Notes under the pieces: generated by a model
The model's database searches: none
What the model was told of the DNA's origin: nothing
Seen by the model: only the letters and a program-made list of their open reading frames with translations
Assembly: GCA_902632515.1 (NCBI GenBank)
Contig: CACPDA010000010.1
Location: 1 to 32,791 of the forward strand
Reading direction: 5' to 3'
Origin: an uncultured Pelagibacteraceae bacterium
GTDB taxonomy: Bacteria; Pseudomonadota; Alphaproteobacteria; Pelagibacterales; Pelagibacteraceae
DNA: 32,791 nt
Program-made: the position numbers and the translations under genes
In this document: piece after piece, positions 17,745 through 26,265 of the stretch
Layout: every line of letters starts with the position of its first letter
How positions within the stretch are numbered: the stretch's first letter is position 1

Positions 17745-18131
17745 TTAACTCAAATAAATAGGATTAATCAAATTTTTTTTAATATTAAATTTTTTACAAA
17801 GATCAGGTATATTTTCATATTTAACCTCATTTTTGAGGTTAAAATCACTAAAACTAAAACAATAATAATCTGTTTTATTCACTAAATGGATAGCTTTTAC
17901 AGTTGATAGAGAGTTTCTTATTCCTGCAAAACTACCTGGACCTCTATTTACATAAATTTTTGAAATTTTATTCAAATTTAAGTCACTTAATTTTAAAAAA
18001 TTGTTGATAAGAAGAGTAATTTTTTCGAAATTATTTTTACTATTTTCATGAGTAATATTATAAACATTATCATTATCAATGATCATAAAAAAAATCTTAT
18101 CTTTTGCAGCATCAATAATTAGTTTACTCAT
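17745..18131 (-). CDS. tsaB: Minimal TsaB (tRNA threonylcarbamoyladenosine complex subunit)
   Basis: Partner of TsaD in forming t6A37 on tRNAs that read ANN codons. The signature NRGPGSFAGIRNSLSTVKA is clear, the N-terminus MSKLIIDAAKDKIFFMII fits the first strands of the ASKHA fold, and the C-terminus ends NPIYLS, resembling the terminal PxYL of longer homologues. At 128 residues it is about 100 shorter than E. coli TsaB (231). The C-terminal lobe is almost entirely missing although the frame is intact. Its first 53 bases overlap the divergent deacetylase gene. fur follows after 8 bases; rimI, which often comes next, is absent. Confidence 0.85.
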   Translation of the reverse strand: MSKLIIDAAKDKIFFMIIDNDNVYNITHENSKNNFEKITLLINNFLKLSDLNLNKISKIYVNRGPGSFAGIRNSLSTVKAIHLVNKTDYYCFSFSDFNLKNEVKYENIPDLCKKFNIKKNLINPIYLS

Positions 18132-19140
18132 TTTTCAATTTTTATTTTTAGTCAATTCTAATTCAGAGGAAAATAATAGTAAATACTATTCTGATGATAG
18201 TGGTATTTTATCAATCATGTACCATCGATTTAATGAAAATAAATATCCATCTACAAATATTAGAATGAATATTTTTATTGAACAAATGAATTTAATAAAA
18301 AAACTTGGTTATGGATTTTATGATCCAAAGCTTTTAATTGATGACTTCAAAAAACCAAAAATTAATAAAAAAATTTTACTTACCATCGACGATGGTTTTA
18401 AATCATTTTATAATGAGGCATGGCCATATTTAAAAGAAAATAATATTCCATTTATTCTTTTTATTTCTACAGAGCCTGTTGGTAAAAGTGGTTATATGAA
18501 TTGGGATGAAATAAAAGAAATTGATAAATCTGATATTGGTTTAATAGGACACCATTCACATTCTCATGAATATTTAATTGATATGCCTGAAACAGACTTC
18601 GTTAATGACATTGAAATAGCCAATAGAATTTTTAAACAAAATCTCGGTTATGTTCCCTCAATTTTTTCATATCCTTTTGGTGAATATTCTTTGTATATGA
18701 AAAAATATATTTCAAATAATTTTAAAATTGCTTTTGGTCAACATTCTGGAATTATTGATCTTAATAAAGACAAGTTTGAATTACCAAGATTTCCAATTAA
18801 TGAAAAATATGGTGAAATAAAAAGGTTTAAATCAATAATTAATTATCATCCCCTTGAATATAAAAAACTTATTCCTGAAGAAAAAGTAATTAATGAAAAA
18901 AATAATCCACCAACTTTAATAGTAGAATTTTTTGATGAACAAAAAAAAATAAATAATATAAATTGTTATTCTAATGATGGTGGTAATTGGAAAAAGTCAA
19001 ATTTAAAATTTAAGGGAAGTTTACTTATAATTGAATTTGAACAACAATTCGTTCCAAGAAGAGGAAGAGTAAACTGTTCATTAAATGATAATGGAAAATG
19101 GAGATGGTTTGGAACACAATTCACTGTTAAAAAAAATTAG
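18079..19140 (+). CDS. Secreted polysaccharide deacetylase (NodB/CE4 fold)
   Basis: A 353-residue exported carbohydrate esterase-like protein. Residues 1 to about 28 form a signal peptide or anchor (MIIKKILSFAASIISLLIFQ). A conserved MYHRF segment precedes the NodB domain. Motifs are LTIDDGF (metal-binding Asp), GHHSHSH (metal His pair), YPFGEYS and LPRFPIN. The last 70 residues look like a separate beta domain with two related units, NCYSNDGGNWKKS and NCSLNDNGKWRWFG. The substrate is unknown; cell-wall or exported glycan is plausible given the convergent glucosaminidase gene, which it overlaps by 4 bases. The start lies inside tsaB on the opposite strand. Confidence 0.85.
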   Translation: MIIKKILSFAASIISLLIFQFLFLVNSNSEENNSKYYSDDSGILSIMYHRFNENKYPSTNIRMNIFIEQMNLIKKLGYGFYDPKLLIDDFKKPKINKKILLTIDDGFKSFYNEAWPYLKENNIPFILFISTEPVGKSGYMNWDEIKEIDKSDIGLIGHHSHSHEYLIDMPETDFVNDIEIANRIFKQNLGYVPSIFSYPFGEYSLYMKKYISNNFKIAFGQHSGIIDLNKDKFELPRFPINEKYGEIKRFKSIINYHPLEYKKLIPEEKVINEKNNPPTLIVEFFDEQKKINNINCYSNDGGNWKKSNLKFKGSLLIIEFEQQFVPRRGRVNCSLNDNGKWRWFGTQFTVKKN

Positions 19141-20207
19141 ATTAAACTTTCGAGTTCAATACTTGAAGGTAATAATTTAGCATCATCAAAATCTTGAAGA
19201 TTATTTTGTTTAATAATTTTTTGTAATACTTCAACATACTGACTTCCAGTTTCAGCATACTTATCTAAAAATTTTGAAAGTATAATACTATCCAAAGGTT
19301 TACCCTTATCTCTCAATTTAGCTCTTTCAAGTCTAAAATCTTGATATGTTGAGTGAGTATTTAGATTTCTTTGATAAGCTCTTACAGAAGCTTGTAAGAC
19401 ATTAAATTTCATAACTTTATGGCCTTGACTTTTTTCTGCATCTTTTGGTTTAAGTCCTTCCCCAGACCATGTCCATTGTCCAAATAAAGCATTACCCTCC
19501 TGAGCAAATCGTGAAGTTCCCCAACCAGTCTCTTTTGCAGCTTGAGCAAGTGCCAAAGAAACTGGAATTTCATCCATCCTTACTTTTAAAATTGATAAAT
19601 CTTTCGAAGGTACACCGTATTGTTTATATTTTTTTTCAAGCCATTTTTTTTCTAAGTCTGTATTATTGTTTTTATTAATAATACTAAAAAGCCTTTTTCT
19701 ATCTAATTTAATATTATTATTTTCTTTTAAAATTAATGGTAAGACTATTTGTATAAAAAATTCTTTTCTTTTTTTGGTACTTTCTATCATTTTTATTTCA
19801 TTAGGTAATAACGTCAAAGCAACTGGTTTAACTAACTTTTTCTTTCTAACATCATCTAACGAGTAATTTGTATCTTCAAATAATTGTTTTATTGTAGAAG
19901 CATCTAGTCTGACCGTGTCTGTCTCTAAATCATTTAAACTAAAGATGTCAACTAATAAATCTTTTTCATTTAATGTTTCATTTGAATTTTCAAGTTTTGA
20001 ACCATTATTTAAAGTATATGCCAGTACAGCTTTGGAGTTATTCTGAAATTCATTATTATTATTTGCAAAATTCAAGATTAAAGGCATTGAATAAAAGAAA
20101 AAAATTAATAAAAAAGATGAAATAAAAATTCTTGGAATTGATCCGATTTGCTTTTGATCAAAATATCTTAATAGTTTCATTTTTTTCATTAAATTCTTTT
20201 TATACAT
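19137..20207 (-). CDS. Bax-like membrane-anchored glucosaminidase
   Basis: A 356-residue protein with a short basic N-terminus and a hydrophobic segment at about residues 28-48, so it is probably anchored with its bulk in the periplasm. The C-terminal half is a Bax/mannosyl-glycoprotein endo-beta-N-acetylglucosaminidase-type lysozyme fold. AQAAKETGWGTSRFAQEGNA contains the likely catalytic Glu, and NALFGQWTW follows. A peptidoglycan hydrolase role is the family inference. The 90-residue stretch after the anchor is low-complexity and Asn-rich. It starts 3 bases after nfuA and ends overlapping the deacetylase stop. Confidence 0.85.
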   Translation of the reverse strand: MYKKNLMKKMKLLRYFDQKQIGSIPRIFISSFLLIFFFYSMPLILNFANNNNEFQNNSKAVLAYTLNNGSKLENSNETLNEKDLLVDIFSLNDLETDTVRLDASTIKQLFEDTNYSLDDVRKKKLVKPVALTLLPNEIKMIESTKKRKEFFIQIVLPLILKENNNIKLDRKRLFSIINKNNNTDLEKKWLEKKYKQYGVPSKDLSILKVRMDEIPVSLALAQAAKETGWGTSRFAQEGNALFGQWTWSGEGLKPKDAEKSQGHKVMKFNVLQASVRAYQRNLNTHSTYQDFRLERAKLRDKGKPLDSIILSKFLDKYAETGSQYVEVLQKIIKQNNLQDFDDAKLLPSSIELESLI

Positions 20208-20210
20208 AGA

Positions 20211-20750
20211 TTATATTGCCTCAACTTTTTTTACTTCTGGAATATAATGACATAAGAGATTTTGAACCCCTTGTTTCAAAGTCATTGTAGAACTTGGGCA
20301 TCCAGAGCAACTGCCTTGCAACTGAACTTTAACTATGCCATTTTTGAACTCTTTAAATTTAATATCTCCTCCATCTTTTGCTACAGCGGGCCTAATTTTT
20401 TGATCTAAAATTTGAATTATCTTTTTTTCAATTTCCTTTAAATTTTCAAAGTTTTTCTCTAAATCATTTTCAATGACATATTCTTTGCCGGAGGCATAAA
20501 AATCATTAATTAAAGAAATAACAATATGTTTAATTTCTTCCCACTCAATATCATCATATTTATTGATTGAAATAAAATCTTTTCCTAAAAAAATGCCCTC
20601 AACACCATTTATCGATAACAAATTTCTTACTAATTCATTATCCGTTTCATCTTTTTTTGTAATTTCAAAAGATTCATTTGGCGATACAGATCGACCAGGC
20701 AAAAATTTTAAAGAATTTGGATTTGGTGTAATTTCTGTTTGAACGAACAT
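20211..20750 (-). CDS. nfuA: Nfu-type iron-sulfur cluster carrier protein
   Basis: Carrier that delivers Fe-S clusters to apoproteins in the cytosol. It has 179 residues: an N-terminal Nfu_N domain (EITPNPNSLKFLPGR, about residues 1-90) and a C-terminal NifU domain with the cluster-binding CxxC at Cys148 and Cys151 (LQGSCSGCPSSTMTLKQGV). This is the alphaproteobacterial/mitochondrial NFU1 layout, not the E. coli A-type fusion. Candidate local clients include the radical-SAM enzyme MiaB. Confidence 0.93.
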   Translation of the reverse strand: MFVQTEITPNPNSLKFLPGRSVSPNESFEITKKDETDNELVRNLLSINGVEGIFLGKDFISINKYDDIEWEEIKHIVISLINDFYASGKEYVIENDLEKNFENLKEIEKKIIQILDQKIRPAVAKDGGDIKFKEFKNGIVKVQLQGSCSGCPSSTMTLKQGVQNLLCHYIPEVKKVEAI

Positions 20751-20802
20751 GATTTATATATAGTTATTAATTCAAAAATTAAAACTTGTTAATAAAAATA
20801 AT

Positions 20803-21804
20803 TTAAAAACCCACTATTTCATGAATTTTTTTTATCTTATTAGATGCAATTTTATTAGCTTTTTCATATCCATCTAAAAGGATTGAGTCCAAAAAATTTT
20901 TTTCTGATAACAATTTACTAATTTCTTTTGATATTGGTGAAATTTTCTCAACCAGAGCTTGTGATAATTTTTCTTTAAATTCAGAAAAATTTTTTCCCGA
21001 AAACTCATCAATTGTTTTTTCTAATTTTGTGTTCGTTAAACTTGAATAAATTCCAATTAAATTTTTTGCCTCAATTCTTTCATCTAATTCATTTTTACTG
21101 GAAGGCATTGGTAAAGGATCGGTTTTTGCTTTTTTTATTTTATTAATTATTTCATCTGCATCATCTGTTAAATTAATTCTACTTAAATCTGATAACTCGG
21201 ATTTACTCATTTTCCTAGATCCATCTTTAAGACTCATTATCCTCGAAACTTCTTTTTGAATTAGTGGCTCCGGTACTTTAAAAAAATTTTCTACTTCAAA
21301 ATCTTTATTAAATTTTTGAGCAATATCTCTACAGAGTTCCAAATGTTGTTTTTGATCATCACCTACAGGAACATGAGTTGAATCATATAACAGAATATCC
21401 GCTGCCATTAAAACTGGATAAGAATATAAACCTACACTAGCTTTTTCTTTATCCTTTCCAGCTTTTTCTTTAAATTGTGTCATTCTACTCAACCATCCTG
21501 TTCTAGCTGTACAACTTAATATCCATGCTGCTTCGGAGTGAGCTGTCACTTGAGATTGATTAAATATAATACTTTTTTTTGGATCTATCCCACTTGCAAT
21601 AAAAGTAGCAACTGTTTCACGAATATTATTTTTTAATTCCTTTGGATCTTGTTTGACTGTTATTGCATGAAGGTCAACAACACAAAATATACAATCATTT
21701 TCTTGTTTATTATTTAACTCTACAAAATTTTTTATTGCACCTAAATAATTACCAAGATGAAGATTACCCGTGGGCTGTACACCTGAAAATATTTTTTTTC
21801 CCAT
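20803..21804 (-). CDS. trpS: Tryptophanyl-tRNA synthetase
   Basis: Class I synthetase that charges tRNA-Trp. It has 333 residues, the standard length. The HIGH-type signature is SGVQPTGNLHLGNYLGAIKN and the KMSKS loop is DGSRKMSKSELSDLSRI. The specificity region reads SYPVLMAADILLYDSTHVPV, followed by GDDQKQHLELCRDIA. The ATG lies 2 bases after the murJ stop. The 52 bases between trpS and nfuA show no clear element. Confidence 0.97.
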   Translation of the reverse strand: MGKKIFSGVQPTGNLHLGNYLGAIKNFVELNNKQENDCIFCVVDLHAITVKQDPKELKNNIRETVATFIASGIDPKKSIIFNQSQVTAHSEAAWILSCTARTGWLSRMTQFKEKAGKDKEKASVGLYSYPVLMAADILLYDSTHVPVGDDQKQHLELCRDIAQKFNKDFEVENFFKVPEPLIQKEVSRIMSLKDGSRKMSKSELSDLSRINLTDDADEIINKIKKAKTDPLPMPSSKNELDERIEAKNLIGIYSSLTNTKLEKTIDEFSGKNFSEFKEKLSQALVEKISPISKEISKLLSEKNFLDSILLDGYEKANKIASNKIKKIHEIVGF

Positions 21805-21806
21805 AA

Positions 21807-23336
21807 TTAATACTTTAATTTAAGATCTTTATAATTAAAAGCTTTGATGAAAAATGATATTAACAAGTATAAAATTAAAGCTAATATTACAACTAAAATT
21901 AAGTAAAATAATTTAAATTGATGCTCAAAGATTAATTGATTGCCAAAAAAAACAATTAAGTATTTTAAAATAAAACCCATCAAAATTGATGAAAAGAGGA
22001 TCTTAAAAAAATTCTTAATAAAAATTTTATTGAATGAAAACAATTTTTTTTTGCTCAAAAATATAAATAAAATTATAGAATTAAACCAAGATGAAATAGA
22101 TGTAGCAATTGGAATAATTATAAATCCAATTTCTCTAAAATAATAGAGACTGATGATTATATTTAAAATTACTGAAATTAATGAAATATAAAAAGGAGTC
22201 TTAGTATCGTGGTTGGCGAAGAAAAAACTAGAAAAAACTTTTATCAACGCAAACGCAGGTAATCCAAGGGAGAAAAAATAAAGTGCTTTTGCTGAATTTT
22301 CTACTGATGTTTCATTAAAAGATCCATATCCAAATAAAGCAGAAACAATCTCTTTGGAACCAATTATTAAAGCTATAGTGGCCGGTATACTTAGAAACAT
22401 ACTTAATTCTAAAGCTTTATTTTGAATTAAAAAAATTTTATTCTTTTTTTTCATCTGAACATATTTTGATAATTGTGGTAAAACCACAACACCAATTGCA
22501 ATTCCTGCAATTGCTAAATTAATTTGATAAATTCTATCTGCATAATAAAGATAAGAAACTGCACTAGCTTGAAATGATGCAATAATTGTTCCCACTAAAA
22601 TATTAATTTGGGTAACTCCAGATGAAAAAATACTTGGAAGAAGCTTTTTGAAAAAAATTTTAACGGGTTTTGTTATCTTAAAATTAAAATTAAACTCAAA
22701 TGAGTAAAATTTATTCACAAACTTATACAGAAAAATAGTTTGTAAAAAACCTGCTATAGAAACACCAAAAGAAAGAAAATAAATAACCTTATCATCTAAT
22801 AATTTTCCAAATAATAATATTCCTATTAGCATTAAATTCAAAATAATTGGCGAAGCTGATGCAGCAGCAAATTTATTATGTGAATTTAAGATTGCGGCAA
22901 AAAAAGATGCTAAACACACAAACATTAAAAATGGAAAAGTTATTCTAGTTAAAGTAGTTGCAAGTTCTAACTTTTTTTGGTCTTCAATAAAACCAGGCGC
23001 AATTAAACTTACAAAGACTGGCATAAATATTTCTATTATTAATACTAAAAAGAACAAACCTAAAAACAAAAGATTAAAAATTTGATCTGCAAATTTTTTT
23101 GATCTTATTTTTCCTTTAACAAGTTCAGATGTATAACTTGGAACAAAAGCAGCATTAAAAGTTCCTTCTGCAAATAATCTTCTAAAAGTATTTGGAATTC
23201 TAAATGCAACAAAAAATGCATCGGCAATAAAACTTGTGCCTAAAAATATAGCAATTAAAATATCTCTCAAATATCCAAGTATTCTGCTGATTACTGTATA
23301 AAATCCAAAAGTGCCTGTTGACTTAATTAAATTCAT
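21807..23336 (-). CDS. murJ: Lipid II flippase MurJ
   Basis: Polytopic inner-membrane MOP-family flippase that moves lipid II across the membrane for peptidoglycan synthesis. It has 509 residues and about 14 hydrophobic helices. Typical features are the N-terminal TFGFYTVISRILGYLRDILI, the cytoplasmic loop FRIPNTFRRLFAEGTFNAAF with its conserved Arg residues, and the FFANHDTKTPFYISL region. It starts the leftward murJ-trpS-nfuA-Bax unit and is divergent from maeB with 51 bases between them. Confidence 0.95.
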   Translation of the reverse strand: MNLIKSTGTFGFYTVISRILGYLRDILIAIFLGTSFIADAFFVAFRIPNTFRRLFAEGTFNAAFVPSYTSELVKGKIRSKKFADQIFNLLFLGLFFLVLIIEIFMPVFVSLIAPGFIEDQKKLELATTLTRITFPFLMFVCLASFFAAILNSHNKFAAASASPIILNLMLIGILLFGKLLDDKVIYFLSFGVSIAGFLQTIFLYKFVNKFYSFEFNFNFKITKPVKIFFKKLLPSIFSSGVTQINILVGTIIASFQASAVSYLYYADRIYQINLAIAGIAIGVVVLPQLSKYVQMKKKNKIFLIQNKALELSMFLSIPATIALIIGSKEIVSALFGYGSFNETSVENSAKALYFFSLGLPAFALIKVFSSFFFANHDTKTPFYISLISVILNIIISLYYFREIGFIIIPIATSISSWFNSIILFIFLSKKKLFSFNKIFIKNFFKILFSSILMGFILKYLIVFFGNQLIFEHQFKLFYLILVVILALILYLLISFFIKAFNYKDLKLKY

Positions 23337-23387
23337 AAATCATATTAGTCTTAATTTTACCCCATTTGTACATCTAATTAATATAAA

Positions 23388-25670
23388 ATGAAAAAAACTA
23401 AAGTTGATCATTACACTGATAAAGAAGCATTAGATTTTCACAGTCATAAAAAACCAGGCAAGATTGAAATTTCCTCTTCAAAAAATATGACAACTAAAAG
23501 GGATCTTGCGTTAGCATACTCTCCAGGAGTAGCCGCTCCTGTAAGAGCAATAAGTGAAAATCCAGAAGCTGCTTTTGATTATACAAGTAAAGGAAATTTA
23601 GTTGCTGTAATAAGTAATGGCTCAGCTATTTTAGGTATGGGAAATTTAGGAGCTTTAGCCTCAAAGCCAGTAATGGAAGGAAAGGCTGTGTTGTTTAAAA
23701 GATTTGCAGATATTGACTCCATTGATCTTGAAATAGACTCTTCTAATCCAAGTGAAATTATTAATAGTATTAAGAATTTTGCACCAAGTTTTGGTGGTAT
23801 AAATCTTGAGGATATTGCTGCTCCAGATTGTTTTATAATAGAGGAAAAATTAAAAGAAATATTAGATATACCAGTTTTTCATGATGATCAACATGGCACA
23901 GCTATTATCACCACTGCAGCATTAATAAATGCGTTAGATATAAGTAAAAAAAAAATTGATAAAATAAAAATAGTTGTAAATGGTGCAGGAGCATCTGCAA
24001 TGGCTTGTACAAATCTATTTAAAAAAAGTGGTGTTCCTCAAAAAAATATAACCATGATAGACAGAACAGGTGTTATTTTTAAGGGGAGAGATAATTTAAA
24101 TCAATGGAAGTCTAGTCATGCAATTGAAACAAAGGATCGAACATTAAATGATGCAATTAAAAATGCAGATGTATTTTTAGGTTTATCTGCAAAAGGTGCC
24201 CTTACAAAAGATATGGTAAAAAAAATGGCCAAAAATCCTATTATATTTGCTTGTGCCAATCCGGATCCAGAAATAACACCCGAAGAAATTGAAGAAGTTA
24301 GAGATGATGCAATAATAGCTACGGGTAGATCAGATTATCCTAATCAAGTGAATAATCTAATTGGATTCCCTTACATTTTTAGAGGTGCGTTGGATGTAAG
24401 ATCAAAAACAATTAATGAGGAAATGAAAGTTGCTGCAGCCCATGCAATTGCAAATTTAGCAAAAGAAGATGTGCCGGATGAAGTTGTTGCGGCGATGGGA
24501 GGTGAAAGACCTCACTATGGAAAAGAATATATTATCCCATCAACATTTGATCCAAGATTAATTAGTGTAATTCCAGCAGCTGTTGCAAAAGCTGCAATGG
24601 ACACTGGGGTAGCAAGAATTAATATTAATGATTTTGAAACATACAAAGACCAGCTTAAACAAAGATTAGATCCAACAGTAACTATTATGCAAGGAGTAAA
24701 TAATTACATTAAGAAAAAACAAAAAAAAGTTGTTTTTGCTGATGGTGAAGACGAGAACATGCTCAAGGCAGCAATAGCTTTTAAAAATTCTAAGTTAGGA
24801 ATACCAATTTTAATCGGAAAAGAAGAATTAATCAAAAATCAAATTAAAAAAATTGGCTATAATGAAAATTTTGATATTGAAATTGTTAACTCAAAAGACA
24901 CTCCAAAAAGAGAAAAATATGTAAAACATTTATTCAAAAGACTTCAAAGGGAAAAAGGAATGTTGGAATGGGATTGTGATAGACTTATAAGAAATGATAG
25001 AGTTATTTGGGCATCTTGTATGGTTGCATGTAAAGATGCTGACGCAATGGTCACTGGAAATACAAGAAGATATTCTTCCTCACTCGAAAAAATATCTCAA
25101 GTAGTTGATCCTAGACATGGTGAAATAATGTTTGGTTTAAACTTAGTGGTAAATAGAGGTAAAACAATTTTTATATGCGATACTTCGGTAATAGAATATC
25201 CAGATGCAAAACAATTAGCTGAAATGGCAAAGTCTGCTGCAAGAGTTGTAAGACTTTTTGGTATTGATCCAAAAATAGCCTTCTTATCACATTCAACTTT
25301 TGGTCAACCTGCAACCGATAGAACAAAAAGATTAAGTGATGCAGTAGAAATTTTAAAAAAAAGTAAAGTTGATTTTAAATTTGATGGAGAAATGCAGCCC
25401 GATGTAGCATTAGAGGAAATTTATAAAGAACTTTATCCATTTTCAGAAATTGTAGGTAACTCAAATGTTTTGATTATGCCAAGTCAACATAGTGCTGCTA
25501 TTTCATACAAAATGATAAAATCTATGAGTAGAGCAAAAGTTATCGGACCATTATTAATTGGTTTAGGTCTACCAATCGAAATTGCGCCTTTAAGAACCTC
25601 TACCTCTGAAATATTAAACCTTGCATCTATAGCTGCTTATTCAGCTGATGTTATAAAATATGACAAATAA
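23388..25670 (+). CDS. maeB: Malic enzyme with C-terminal phosphotransacetylase-like domain
   Basis: Decarboxylates malate to pyruvate with NAD(P) reduction, linking the TCA cycle to pyruvate. It has 760 residues, the length of the MaeB/TME class. The malic domain carries LALAYSPGVAAPVRAI, ILGMGNLGALASKPVMEGKA (which includes the catalytic Lys region), NLEDIAAPDCF and VFHDDQHGTAI. The nucleotide-binding motif is VVNGAGASAMA. The phosphate acetyltransferase-like domain begins near residue 440 (KVVFADGEDENMLKAAIAF). In characterised homologues this domain is regulatory and inactive as an enzyme. Cofactor preference cannot be read with certainty. It ends one base before the convergent BON lipoprotein gene. 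Confidence 0.95.
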   Translation: MKKTKVDHYTDKEALDFHSHKKPGKIEISSSKNMTTKRDLALAYSPGVAAPVRAISENPEAAFDYTSKGNLVAVISNGSAILGMGNLGALASKPVMEGKAVLFKRFADIDSIDLEIDSSNPSEIINSIKNFAPSFGGINLEDIAAPDCFIIEEKLKEILDIPVFHDDQHGTAIITTAALINALDISKKKIDKIKIVVNGAGASAMACTNLFKKSGVPQKNITMIDRTGVIFKGRDNLNQWKSSHAIETKDRTLNDAIKNADVFLGLSAKGALTKDMVKKMAKNPIIFACANPDPEITPEEIEEVRDDAIIATGRSDYPNQVNNLIGFPYIFRGALDVRSKTINEEMKVAAAHAIANLAKEDVPDEVVAAMGGERPHYGKEYIIPSTFDPRLISVIPAAVAKAAMDTGVARININDFETYKDQLKQRLDPTVTIMQGVNNYIKKKQKKVVFADGEDENMLKAAIAFKNSKLGIPILIGKEELIKNQIKKIGYNENFDIEIVNSKDTPKREKYVKHLFKRLQREKGMLEWDCDRLIRNDRVIWASCMVACKDADAMVTGNTRRYSSSLEKISQVVDPRHGEIMFGLNLVVNRGKTIFICDTSVIEYPDAKQLAEMAKSAARVVRLFGIDPKIAFLSHSTFGQPATDRTKRLSDAVEILKKSKVDFKFDGEMQPDVALEEIYKELYPFSEIVGNSNVLIMPSQHSAAISYKMIKSMSRAKVIGPLLIGLGLPIEIAPLRTSTSEILNLASIAAYSADVIKYDK

Positions 25671-25671
25671 T

Positions 25672-26265
25672 TTATTTTTTTTGGATTCTAAGATTATCAA
25701 CTAACAATATACTAGCTATTACATCTTCAACATCTAATATTCCTTTTGCCTCTTTAATAACAAGATCTTTCTCATCAGAAGTAATAGCTAATCCGTAGAT
25801 ATAAATTTTTTTTTTATACGTATCAATTTGATAATTGGTTGCTTTAATATTTTCATTGAAAACCAAAGCAGTTCTCAACTGTGAGGTGATTAGCAGATCT
25901 TTAGCTGACTGTTTAAAATCAAATTCTTCTTTTATTTTGATATCATTTTTTACAGATCTAACACCTTGAGTCTCCCATGCTAATTTTGTCAACTTAAGTT
26001 TTTCTTCAGGATCGTCAACTTTTCCAGTTATAAATATTCTACCATCAATAACTTTTGTTTTTACAGTTAAAAAATAGTTTTTATTAACTAATAAAATTCT
26101 TGTACTCAAATTTTTCTGCATTATTGAATCGTCAATTTGCGTTCCTAAGGACCTTGGATCAATAGCTACTGTTACACCTGTGCCAAAAATACCTGTCGAA
26201 GAAACACCCACGCAGCTTGACAAAATTAATCCAATTAAAATTATTAATATTGATCTAGTTTTCAT
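25672..26265 (-). CDS. BON-domain lipoprotein (DolP/YraP-like)
   Basis: A 197-residue predicted outer-membrane lipoprotein. The signal peptide ends in the lipobox LILSSC, with Cys18 as the lipidated residue. Two BON domains follow, at about residues 45-118 (VKTKVIDGRIFITGKVDD) and 125-190 (YQIDTYKKKIYIYGLAITSD). This matches the dual-BON layout of DolP, which supports outer-membrane integrity and BAM activity. It overlaps the rsmI stop by 11 bases. Proximity to rsmI and an LpoA-like gene resembles the E. coli yraL-yraM-yraP locus. Confidence 0.88.
   Translation of the reverse strand: MKTRSILIILIGLILSSCVGVSSTGIFGTGVTVAIDPRSLGTQIDDSIMQKNLSTRILLVNKNYFLTVKTKVIDGRIFITGKVDDPEEKLKLTKLAWETQGVRSVKNDIKIKEEFDFKQSAKDLLITSQLRTALVFNENIKATNYQIDTYKKKIYIYGLAITSDEKDLVIKEAKGILDVEDVIASILLVDNLRIQKK

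Noticed and set aside
20751..20802. Small RNA or tRNA in the trpS-nfuA gap
   Set aside because: Only 52 very AT-rich bases with no stem-loop or tRNA-like arms.
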